Numbered from the stretch's first letter, positions 1-6,248 are shown. The stretch: DNA of 7,102 nt from Moraxellaceae bacterium (GCA_030684415.1 JAUXNL010000486.1:1-7102), one strand, 5' to 3'. Notes: generated from the letters alone by a model not told the origin. Made by a program: numbers and translations.

Positions 1-1
1 C

Positions 2-1156
2 AACCTGATGCGCAATCGTCTCAAGTTGCGCGCGAATGCTGAGCTTGGGCTTGCCGCGACCAGCGAATCGGATGAGTTTCCGGATCGCCTGCTGCTTGGG
101 GTGGATTACCAGTTGAGCAATCAGGTACAGCTCTCGCTCGAAGAAGAGTGGGCGTGGTCGCAGTCTTTGGTGACGCAAACCACGCGTGCCGGTGTCACAG
201 TCCAGCCATGGAAAGGCGCTCAGATCGGCACCTCGCTCAATCATGAAACCGGTGAATCGGGCTCACGCCTGCGTGCAGGCCTTGGTCTGGGCCAAAGCAT
301 TACGCTGACACCCGAGTGGGTGCTGGATGTCGGCTATGACCGCGCCGATACCCTGAAAGACAATAACCAGCCGGCCTTCAATCCGGCGGTGCCGCCTGCT
401 ATAGGCCCGGCATCCGATGACTTCTGGGTGGCCAGCGCAGGCGCCAATTACCAGTTCGAAGATATCAAAGCCACTGCGCGCATCGAGCGTCGCGAAGCCG
501 ACGCTGAAGACCGCTGGAATCTGGTCGGCGGCGTTTATCGGGAGCTGAATGCCGAGTTGGCGATTGCGGCTGGTATTACCGCCGCACTGGCCGAGCGCGC
601 CGCAGGCGATATTGAGAACAACTTCATTCTGCGTGGCTCATTGGCCTGGCGGCCTGATGATGTGCGCTGGATTTTGCTTAACCGCACTGATCTTGCGTTC
701 GACAAGCTGCGCCAGTCTGGCAGTACGTTGGCCGGTCGGCGTCTGGTCAATAATCTCAATGCCAGTCGGCGTTGGGAGCAAGACCAGCTCAGTTTGCAAT
801 ACGGTGCAAAATTCGTTTTCGATACGATTGATGGTGAACGCGTCGCGGGCTATACCGATCTCATCGGGGTCGAATGGCGTCGTGATCTCAACGAGCGTTG
901 GGATGTTGGCGCGCAGACCAGCCTCCTGCACTCTTGGGAGCCCGGCGTGATGGATTATTCTTGGGGTCTCTCCGTTGGTGTTACGCCAATGAAAAATGCC
1001 TGGGTAAGCCTGGGCTACAACTTCAAGGGTTTTACGGATGCTGACTTCAGTGCGGCGCAATACACGGCTGAAGGCTTCTATCTGAAAATGCGCCTCAAGG
1101 TTGATCAGGACAGCTTGCGTGAGCTCTGGAACAACCGGCACGGGGTTTTCCGCTAA
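2..1156 (+). CDS. C-terminal outer-membrane beta-barrel domain of a large surface protein (5' truncated)
   Basis: The reading frame is open to the left edge, with two codons (N, L) before the first visible Met, so that Met is probably internal and the gene starts outside the window. About 384 residues are visible, ending in a TAA stop. The sequence is a run of alternating polar/hydrophobic strands with Tyr, Trp and Phe at strand ends (for example LLLGVDYQLS, WVLDVGYDRA, LSLQYGAKFVF, WVSLGYNFKGF), separated by turns rich in Asp, Asn and Gly, which is typical of a transmembrane beta-barrel. No hydrophobic helix is present. From memory, the closing pattern (LGYNFKGF, DADFSAAQYTAEGFYLKMRLKVDQD) resembles the C-terminal barrel of very long gammaproteobacterial proteins carrying DUF11 or SdrD-B-like repeats; I cannot verify this by search. 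The protein ends in Phe-Arg rather than a classic terminal Phe. Its role is unknown, possibly surface display or adhesion. The barrel assignment is fairly firm; the parent family is inference. Confidence 0.7.
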   Translation, partial: NLMRNRLKLRANAELGLAATSESDEFPDRLLLGVDYQLSNQVQLSLEEEWAWSQSLVTQTTRAGVTVQPWKGAQIGTSLNHETGESGSRLRAGLGLGQSITLTPEWVLDVGYDRADTLKDNNQPAFNPAVPPAIGPASDDFWVASAGANYQFEDIKATARIERREADAEDRWNLVGGVYRELNAELAIAAGITAALAERAAGDIENNFILRGSLAWRPDDVRWILLNRTDLAFDKLRQSGSTLAGRRLVNNLNASRRWEQDQLSLQYGAKFVFDTIDGERVAGYTDLIGVEWRRDLNERWDVGAQTSLLHSWEPGVMDYSWGLSVGVTPMKNAWVSLGYNFKGFTDADFSAAQYTAEGFYLKMRLKVDQDSLRELWNNRHGVFR

Positions 1157-1235
1157 GCCGATGTTTGGCCTTGCTATGAATGCGATGACAAGTGGGGAAG
1201 TGAGGCCGCTGGCCGTGACGGGAACGATGTAAAGC

Positions 1236-2138
1236 ATGGGCCCCATACCAATCAGTTTTGACAGTCATAGCCTTTTCTTACTCAACATCATCCTGGCCCT
1301 GATGATGTTTGGGGTATCGCTTACTCTGCGCGTCGAGGATTTTCAGCGCGTTGTCACGTCGCCACGCCCCACGCTAGTGGGAGTGGGGGCTCAATTCCTG
1401 CTGTTGCCTGCCCTGAGTTGTTTACTGACATGGGGCTTTCGCGTTGAGCCTGAGTTGGCATTGGGCATGATGCTGGTGGCCGCCTGCCCGAGCGGCAGCT
1501 TTTCCAACATCATGACGTTTCTGGCGCGTGGAAATGTGGCGCTTTCGGTCAGCATGACAGCGATTTGTTCATTGCTGGCGCTGATACTCACGCCTTTCAA
1601 TTTCTGGTTTTACGGCTCACTGAATCCGTATACCCGGCCCTTGCTGCAAGACAACAATGTAGAGGCCGGCCAGATTATCGGCTTTGTGCTGCTGGTGCTG
1701 GTGTTGCCACTGTTGCTGGGGATGCTGGCCGGGCGCTGGCGGCCAGCGTTGGCGCGCCGTCTTGAAAAACCCTTGCGACCGCTATCGCTGATCATTTTTC
1801 TGGCATTCGTGGCGTTGGCGTTTGCCAAGAATATTGATCTGTTTGTCCGCTATATGCCCATTTTTGCCGGCCTAGTGATTGTCCAGAACCTGCTGGCGTT
1901 ACTCACCGGCTATGTGGCCGCTACGCTGATGCGGCTTGAAGAGGGGGATCGTCGGGCGGTCACGATTGAGGTGGGAATACAGAACTCCGGTCTTGCCCTG
2001 GCCATCCTGTTCACGTTTTACCCGCAGGCAGGTGGCATGATGCTGATTGCCGCATTCTGGGGAGTTTGGCATCTGGTGAGCGGCAGCCTCCTGGCGTTCT
2101 TGTGGTCGCGGCAGCCATTCCCGAAAAGTGCCCCTTGA
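1236..2138 (+). CDS. Bile acid:sodium symporter (BASS/SBF) family transporter
   Basis: A 300-residue inner-membrane protein with about nine or ten hydrophobic segments (roughly residues 12-30, 45-66, 73-96, 103-125, 146-165, 180-198, 208-230, 243-262, 266-289). Two family signatures are clear: CPSGSFSN at 84-91 and EVGIQNSG at 245-252, the crossover regions that form the sodium sites. Compared from memory with the Neisseria ASBT homologue, all sodium ligands have counterparts: Q53, S90, N91, S104, T108, E245 and Q249. Pocket residue N250 is also kept, but the position matching Asn295 appears to be Leu280, next to conserved His279. The protein is expected to import an organic anion with Na+, but bile acids are unlikely as the natural substrate in an environmental bacterium and the true substrate is unknown. 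The start is fixed within two codons by an in-frame TAA at 1230-1232; no strong Shine-Dalgarno is visible. It lies 79 bases after the barrel gene on the same strand. Confidence 0.9.
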   Translation: MGPIPISFDSHSLFLLNIILALMMFGVSLTLRVEDFQRVVTSPRPTLVGVGAQFLLLPALSCLLTWGFRVEPELALGMMLVAACPSGSFSNIMTFLARGNVALSVSMTAICSLLALILTPFNFWFYGSLNPYTRPLLQDNNVEAGQIIGFVLLVLVLPLLLGMLAGRWRPALARRLEKPLRPLSLIIFLAFVALAFAKNIDLFVRYMPIFAGLVIVQNLLALLTGYVAATLMRLEEGDRRAVTIEVGIQNSGLALAILFTFYPQAGGMMLIAAFWGVWHLVSGSLLAFLWSRQPFPKSAP

Positions 2139-2159
2139 TGTCCGTTGGGCGAACAGAGT

Positions 2160-2178
2160 CACACAGTCTCCCTGTGTG
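2160..2178. terminator. Short hairpin between convergent genes
   Basis: A perfect 7-bp inverted repeat, CACACAG and CTGTGTG with a five-base loop, lies 21 bases after the transporter stop in the gap between convergent genes. Neither strand has a T-tract directly after it, so it is at best a weak or Rho-assisted terminator. Placement is the main argument. Confidence 0.25.
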
Positions 2179-2234
2179 GGTGCGGGGTGTGATCTTTTCT
2201 CGAAAACGTCGGCGCCTGTGACTTTTGGCGATAC

Positions 2235-2259
2235 CGAAAGCCCCCGCCATCAGCTTTCG
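2235..2259 (-). terminator. Hairpin across the 3' end of the kinase gene
   Basis: CGAAAGC at 2235-2241 and GCTTTCG at 2253-2259 form a perfect 7-bp stem with an 11-base loop that contains the kinase TGA stop. On the minus strand the second arm contains only three consecutive T residues, with no true T-tract after it. It could end kinase transcription or protect the mRNA 3' end, but this is inference from structure and position. Confidence 0.3.
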
Positions 2260-4961
2260 CGCATGGCGTGGCGCAGCGCCTCCAGCACATGTGCACGCGT
2301 AACAGGCTTGCCCAGATAGTCACTGACTCCAGCGGCGCGAGCTTCCTGAATGCGATCCGGCGTGGCATGCGCGCTGATGGCAATGATCCAGCTCGCGGCA
2401 CGTTGCTGTGCAGTCTCCCACTCTCGGATACGCCGCGTAGCCGTGTGGCCATCCATCACGGGCATTTCTGTGTCCATGAACACCACATCCCATTTTCCGG
2501 GCATGGCTGTCACTGTTTTCAAGGCCTGTTCGCCGTTATCGACGACAGTGGCGTCAATGCCCAAGCTTTTGAGCAGGCTGACAATGACCAACTGGTTGAC
2601 GGTATTATCTTCGGCAACCAGTACGCGAAGATGACTGAGGCCGTTTCCATAGAGCCCATCCGGTTTTGCATGGTGCGGCATTTCTGTGCGCACGGCTTGT
2701 AGCAGAAGCGCCTGAAATTGCAGCGGATGCAGTGGCAATTCGACGACCTCGGTCGTGCCTTGTAGTGGCATCGCAGAAACTGGCCATGCCAGCAGCAGGG
2801 CAGGGCCGCCGCTGATGGCGAGGCTGTCGCGTTCGCTGGCAAAGTCCGGGCCCAGCAACAGGATGTCGGTATTGCTATCCTGGTTCTCTTCTTGTTGTTG
2901 CACGCTGCCAGCCACGGTGACATTCATACCCCAACGCTGAGCCCAGATTTGCACATGGCGCACAAAGCTTCGCTCATTGCTGAGTACACACAGCTGCTTT
3001 CCTTCCAGCACCTGCCCGGGTGATGCGCTGGCGGATTTTTCCACCGGCAGGGTGAACCAGAAGCGTGCTCCGCGTCCCGGGCTGCTGGTGACGCCAATCT
3101 CGCCACCCAGCAACTCCACCAGTCGTTTGCAGATGGCGAGTCCAAGACCGGTGCCGCCATATTGCCGACTGGTGCCCGCCGCTGCCTGCTCGTAAGAGCG
3201 GAACAGACGCTCCTGTTCATCCGGATTGAGGCCGATACCACTGTCCTCGACCTCAATGCGCAATACCAGGCCAGCTTGCCCGCTACCGGGCTGACGGCTG
3301 ATGCGCAGGCGGATTTCGCCTGCGTCAGTGAATTTGCAGGCATTGCTGAGCAGGTTGTTGAGAATCTGTTTAAGACGCAGTGGATCCGTGCGCACCAGCG
3401 TCGGCACATCACTTTCCAGCCGGACCCAGAGCGCCAGGCGTTTGTCGATGATGCGTGGCGCATGCAGCGCAACACAGTCGCCCAGTAATTGCTCAAGCGA
3501 AGTATCCAGGCTTTCCAGACTGAGCCGGCCCGCTTCGATTTTGGAGTAATCCAGAATGTCGTTGATGACCGTCAGCAGGGCCTGTGACGATTGATAGATG
3601 GTGTCAACATATTGGCCTTGCTGCGTATTCAGCGGCGTGTGTCGCAGCAGGTCTGAAAGGCCGAGAACGCCGTTCATGGGTGTACGTATTTCATGGCTCA
3701 TGGTGGCGAGAAATTCACTTTTCGCCTGGCTCATGGCTTCAGCTCGTGCCTTTTCCGCTTTGAGCCGGTTGATTTGCGCGGCGAGTGCGCGTGACAGCAG
3801 TGCGACGGCAAGAAAACTGCCTACCTCAAGCAGATGCTCAGTGAAGAGGTTGCGCGGCAGCAGCCCGAGTTTGTTCAGGATGAGCAGGAAAGCGCCGAGC
3901 AGAAAAGCCCCCCATGCGATGATGAAGCCATTGACCTCGGGCGTTTCTTCTTCACCTCGCTGCCGCGATTGCAGCACGGCAGTAATGGCAATCACGCCCA
4001 AGCTCAGGATTGACACCAATTGCACCACCATCAGTGCGGTGCGGTCGGCAAACGGAATCGCCAACAGCAACATCGCGCCAATCAGCGCATGTGCCCAGAG
4101 AATGCGGGCCAATAGCGGAGTCCAGACATCCAGACGCAAAAACCGGATGACGAACCATGGCGCGATAATCAGTATCAGCGACAGGATGGTTTCAATGGCC
4201 AGCGTCAGAAAAGCGGGGCTGTCCGGCCACAGGAAGCGCGGGCCAAAGCCGAGCAGTACCACCTGCAGTACCGTTATCACTGCCGCCCAACAGACATAGG
4301 GCAGCCACACCGATTCGCGCAGCGACACATACAGCAGCAGGTTATAGAGGATCATCACCAGCATGCCGCCGATGAACAGGCTGTGCACCAGCGTTACGCG
4401 CAAGTCGTACTCTGTGAAGGCCTGCGCCTCCATCAACACCATGGGCAGTTGCAGGTTGGGGGTGTCGAGTCGCAGAAGGATGTCGCGCGGCGATTGTGGC
4501 GGCAACTCCAGTGCGAACCCAAAGGCAAGGGCGCGGGTCTGGCGCAGCCGGTAGGGAAGGTCGGCGCCTTCACGGTAGTGGGTCAGTACGGATTGATCAG
4601 CATCCAGCAGCCACATATCCACAAGTGTGAGCAATGGATAATCGAGACCGAGCACGAAATTCGTTGCAGCGTGGCTGCGGTTTTCGACGCTGAGGCGATA
4701 CCAGCATATGTCGGTGGTATAGCCATGATTAGGAACGTCGTGGCCGCTGGCCTGCCAGGGCCAGGTCGCAAGATTGAGGCGCAGTTGGTCGATATCCGGA
4801 GCAGTTTCGCGGCTGGAGCAGAAGTGCTGCAGGTTGGCATAGGGTCGCCAGCTTTCCTGGCCGGCCTCTAACGGCAAGACAGTCGCTGACGCGGTACAGG
4901 CGAGTAGCCAGAACCAGAGCAACGCCAGGGAGGAGAGGACGCGCTTGCCACTCGAATTCAT
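2250..4961 (-). CDS. 7TMR-DISM hybrid sensor histidine kinase with degenerate and canonical receiver domains
   Basis: Numbered from the ATG at 4961 (903 residues). A signal peptide occupies about 1-26, with an A-S-A cleavage motif at 24-26. A periplasmic 7TMR-DISMED2-like sensor domain follows (about 30-180; WYRLSVEN, LGLDYPLLTLVDMWL), then seven membrane helices (about 189-393) and a short charged helix into the kinase core. The HisKA box SHEIRTPMNG gives phospho-acceptor H423. The HATPase has its N box (NNLLSNACKFT, N540), G1 (EDSGIGL, D573) and G2 (GGTGLGLAI, 602-610). Residues about 654-763 are receiver-like but lack the acidic pair, phospho-Asp and Lys. The C-terminal receiver (about 777-901) is complete: E784/D785, D830, S863, K885. 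The enzyme should autophosphorylate at H423 and pass phosphate to D830. There is no HPt domain and no response-regulator gene nearby, so the output partner is elsewhere. The ligand is unknown; some DISMED2 domains are thought to bind carbohydrates. An in-frame TTG at 4982 would add seven residues, but ATG is preferred because it follows a GAGGGAG and gives a cleaner signal peptide. Confidence 0.95.
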   Translation of the reverse strand: MNSSGKRVLSSLALLWFWLLACTASATVLPLEAGQESWRPYANLQHFCSSRETAPDIDQLRLNLATWPWQASGHDVPNHGYTTDICWYRLSVENRSHAATNFVLGLDYPLLTLVDMWLLDADQSVLTHYREGADLPYRLRQTRALAFGFALELPPQSPRDILLRLDTPNLQLPMVLMEAQAFTEYDLRVTLVHSLFIGGMLVMILYNLLLYVSLRESVWLPYVCWAAVITVLQVVLLGFGPRFLWPDSPAFLTLAIETILSLILIIAPWFVIRFLRLDVWTPLLARILWAHALIGAMLLLAIPFADRTALMVVQLVSILSLGVIAITAVLQSRQRGEEETPEVNGFIIAWGAFLLGAFLLILNKLGLLPRNLFTEHLLEVGSFLAVALLSRALAAQINRLKAEKARAEAMSQAKSEFLATMSHEIRTPMNGVLGLSDLLRHTPLNTQQGQYVDTIYQSSQALLTVINDILDYSKIEAGRLSLESLDTSLEQLLGDCVALHAPRIIDKRLALWVRLESDVPTLVRTDPLRLKQILNNLLSNACKFTDAGEIRLRISRQPGSGQAGLVLRIEVEDSGIGLNPDEQERLFRSYEQAAAGTSRQYGGTGLGLAICKRLVELLGGEIGVTSSPGRGARFWFTLPVEKSASASPGQVLEGKQLCVLSNERSFVRHVQIWAQRWGMNVTVAGSVQQQEENQDSNTDILLLGPDFASERDSLAISGGPALLLAWPVSAMPLQGTTEVVELPLHPLQFQALLLQAVRTEMPHHAKPDGLYGNGLSHLRVLVAEDNTVNQLVIVSLLKSLGIDATVVDNGEQALKTVTAMPGKWDVVFMDTEMPVMDGHTATRRIREWETAQQRAASWIIAISAHATPDRIQEARAAGVSDYLGKPVTRAHVLEALRHAMRES

Positions 4962-4973
4962 GCCTGTCGGTGT

Positions 4974-4980
4974 CTCCCTC
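4974..4980 (-). promoter_or_regulatory. Probable ribosome binding site of the kinase
   Basis: On the minus strand GAGGGAG lies 12 bases before the ATG at 4961. The spacing is a little long, but the match is good, and it overlaps the alternative TTG start at 4982. A TTG start there would place this purine run inside the coding region, so the site favours the ATG. Confidence 0.5.
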
Positions 4981-5047
4981 AATTGGCTTGCCGTATCGGC
5001 CTACGCCCGGAGGCGCGCCGCCGGACGTCAGTCAGCTGATCCTGAAA

Positions 5048-5072
5048 CCAAGGCCATGAGGCCAAGGCCATG
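5048..5072. repeat. 11-bp direct repeat in the kinase leader
   Basis: CCAAGGCCATG occurs at 5048-5058 and 5062-5072, a 14-base period. The second copy overlaps a perfect palindrome GGCCATGGCC at 5066-5075. The repeat lies about 90-110 bases upstream of the kinase start. The gap also holds the palindromes TCAGCTGA (5032-5039) and TCCCCGGGGA (5118-5127) and a near-palindrome at 5009-5024. No convincing -35/-10 pair was seen. A regulator site is possible but unproven. Confidence 0.4.
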
Positions 5073-5167
5073 GCCCGTGCGAATGTCTATCGACTGTAGG
5101 GGGAGGTGAGGGTGGTGTCCCCGGGGAGACGGCGAGCGGTAGTCTCGCAGGATGACCCAAAAGTCAT

Positions 5168-5183
5168 TGCATCAGGGGATGCA
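5168..5183 (-). terminator. Candidate intrinsic terminator of nth
   Basis: TGCATC and GATGCA form a perfect 6-bp stem with a four-base loop, starting 13 bases past the nth stop. Reading on the minus strand, the stem is followed after four or five bases by a TTTT run. The stem is short and not GC-rich, so it would be a weak terminator; some read-through into the kinase gene is plausible. Confidence 0.4.
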
Positions 5184-5196
5184 CGTTCCGCGGGTG

Positions 5197-5832
5197 TCAG
5201 TCAAAAATCTTGTCGCGGAATTCGCACAGATCCTCAATCAGGCAGGAGCCGCAGCGAGGTTTACGCGCGATGCAGGTATAGCGACCGTGCAGGATGAGCC
5301 AGTGATGCGCGTCCTGCTTGTACTCGGCGGGCGTAAATTTCTCGAGCTTGCGCTCCACCTCCACCACATCTTTGCCGGGCGCCAGTTTGGTGCGGTTGGA
5401 AACCCGGAAAATGTGGGTGTCTACGGCAATGGTCGGGTGCCCGAATGCCGTGTTCAGCACCACGTTCGCCGTTTTCCGGCCAACGCCAGGCAAGGCTTCG
5501 AGCGCTTCTCGGGATTCGGGCACGGTGCTGCCATGCTGCTCGATGAGCATGGCGCAGGTTTTGATGATGTTCTCGGCTTTGCTGTTGAAGAGACCGATGG
5601 TCTTGATATAGGCCTTCAGCCCGTCCACGCCCAGCTTCAGGATTTTTTCCGGTGTATTCGCGTTGGGGAAAAGTTTGGCGGTGGCCTTGTTCACGCCGAC
5701 ATCGGTGGCCTGTGCCGACAGAATGACCGCAATCAGCAGCTCGAAAGGCGATGAGTAGTGCAGCTCGGTGGTCGGCTGCGGGTTGGCGTCCTTGAGGCGG
5801 GCGAAAATCTGGCGGCGTTTATCCGGGTTCAT
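5197..5832 (-). CDS. nth: Endonuclease III (bifunctional DNA glycosylase/AP lyase)
   Basis: A 211-residue protein, the same length as Escherichia coli Nth. It removes oxidised pyrimidines (such as thymine glycol) from DNA and cleaves the backbone at the resulting abasic site by beta-elimination, in base-excision repair. The helix-hairpin-helix LPGVGRKTANVVL (114-126) supplies catalytic Lys120, and VDTHIFRV supplies Asp138, both at the E. coli positions. The four [4Fe-4S] ligands Cys187, Cys194, Cys197 and Cys203 have the exact C-X6-C-X2-C-X5-C spacing. The frame is open upstream to 5949, but the extra 39 residues have no Nth similarity, and the Met at 5832 gives the family N-terminus (MNPDKRRQIFARL). 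The Shine-Dalgarno is weak. In many gammaproteobacteria nth follows the rsx electron-transport genes; no rsx gene is seen upstream in this window. Confidence 0.98.
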   Translation of the reverse strand: MNPDKRRQIFARLKDANPQPTTELHYSSPFELLIAVILSAQATDVGVNKATAKLFPNANTPEKILKLGVDGLKAYIKTIGLFNSKAENIIKTCAMLIEQHGSTVPESREALEALPGVGRKTANVVLNTAFGHPTIAVDTHIFRVSNRTKLAPGKDVVEVERKLEKFTPAEYKQDAHHWLILHGRYTCIARKPRCGSCLIEDLCEFRDKIFD

Positions 5833-5860
5833 GATGGCTCGCGGGCTGGGGCTGCGCGCG

Positions 5861-5869
5861 ATTCTAGCA
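5861..5869 (-). promoter_or_regulatory. Candidate extended -10 promoter of nth
   Basis: On the minus strand TGCTAGAAT gives an extended -10 element (TG, one base, then TAGAAT, five of six matches to TATAAT). No good -35 is seen at 17 bases, as expected for extended -10 promoters. It would start transcription near 5854, leaving a leader of about 20 bases before the nth ATG. Confidence 0.35.
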
Positions 5870-5908
5870 GCTTGCTGAAAAACGCCCATCCCGGGTTTAT
5901 TCAGCCCA

Positions 5909-5933
5909 CGATTCCGGCACATGTCGGGAATCG
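5909..5933. repeat. Inverted repeat CGATTCC / GGAATCG
   Basis: Perfect 7-bp arms at 5909-5915 and 5927-5933 flank an 11-base centre, GGCACATGTCG. It could be a protein-binding dyad or an RNA hairpin. It lies about 80-100 bases upstream of the nth start. Confidence 0.4.
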
Positions 5934-5944
5934 CTCCACACTGA

Positions 5945-5968
5945 ATCAATCAAGCAAGCGTGATTGAT
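5945..5968. repeat. Inverted repeat ATCAATCA / TGATTGAT
   Basis: Perfect 8-bp arms at 5945-5952 and 5961-5968 flank an eight-base centre, AGCAAGCG. The AT-rich arms stand out from the GC-rich surroundings and have the size of an operator for a dimeric regulator. No promoter could be placed beside it with confidence. Confidence 0.45.
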
Positions 5969-6081
5969 GCGCGACCCAGCCATCCCTGGCCGGGAAGCCA
6001 CTTGATGATGAATGCCAACCGTGCATTTGCATGTCCTTCGACGAGCTTTTCCTGGGCATGAACGACATTTCCAGCATGCCG

Positions 6082-6121
6082 TCGAGCACGGCTGATCCAC
6101 GTCATTCGAGCACGGCTAATC
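6082..6121 (+). repeat. Imperfect 16-bp direct repeat, 24-base period
   Basis: TCGAGCACGGCTGATC at 6082-6097 and TCGAGCACGGCTAATC at 6106-6121 match at 15 of 16 bases. The 24-base period suggests either two tandem binding sites or a small local duplication. It lies about 130-165 bases upstream of the hydrolase start. Confidence 0.6.
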
Positions 6122-6127
6122 ATCAAA

Positions 6128-6231
6128 CCCGACAGGGCTTTCGTGTGGCCTGTTCAGCCCACTGTTCGTTACATCAGGGGTGTTGGTTCTGCCGTGGTGC
6201 ATGGGGCAAGATGCGCCACTTGCCTGTCGGG
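6128..6231. repeat. Long-range 9-bp inverted repeat in the hydrolase leader
   Basis: CCCGACAGG at 6128-6136 is matched by CCTGTCGGG at 6223-6231, perfect arms 86 bases apart. The right arm ends six bases before the hydrolase Shine-Dalgarno, so pairing in a leader RNA could affect translation. A terminal repeat of a small element is another reading. Chance occurrence is possible for arms this short. Confidence 0.35.
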
Positions 6232-6237
6232 CCATAT

Positions 6238-6243
6238 GGAAGA
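6238..6243 (+). promoter_or_regulatory. Ribosome binding site of the hydrolase
   Basis: GGAAGA lies five bases before the ATG at 6249. It decides the start: the frame is open back to a GTG at 6180, but those 23 extra codons give no family-like sequence and have no comparable site. Confidence 0.7.
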
Positions 6244-6248
6244 CCCCC

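Larger units (their letters stand above)
5833..6248. other. Repeat-rich intergenic region between divergent nth and hydrolase genes
   Basis: This 416-base stretch separates two divergent genes and must hold their promoters. No open frame here looks like a real protein, and I see no tRNA or other recognisable RNA. It holds several short inverted and direct repeats listed separately, plus a 10-bp direct repeat TTCAGCCCAC at 5900-5909 and 6153-6162, and a small dyad CCAG-CCATCC-CTGG around 5978-5991. The nth-proximal 80 bases, ending in a CAGCTTGCTGAAAAA stretch, look like the edge of a dispersed element or a decayed insertion, but no transposase fragment was recognised. Confidence 0.6.

Noticed and set aside
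638..1246. A 202-residue open frame on the minus strand opposite the barrel gene
   Set aside because: It lies wholly over a protein with clear beta-barrel patterning, has no recognisable motif, and is explained by GC-rich codon structure in the opposite strand.
3598..4299. A 233-residue plus-strand frame inside the kinase gene
   Set aside because: It runs antisense to the membrane and HisKA region and has the Arg/Ser-rich composition typical of a shadow frame.
5833..5949. A 39-residue N-terminal extension of endonuclease III
   Set aside because: The extra residues have no family similarity, and the Met at 5832 gives exactly the E. coli length and catalytic numbering.
6021..6032. A TGCATTTGCATG motif in the intergenic region
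   Set aside because: It resembles the eukaryotic octamer site, which has no meaning here, and no bacterial regulator site is suggested by it.
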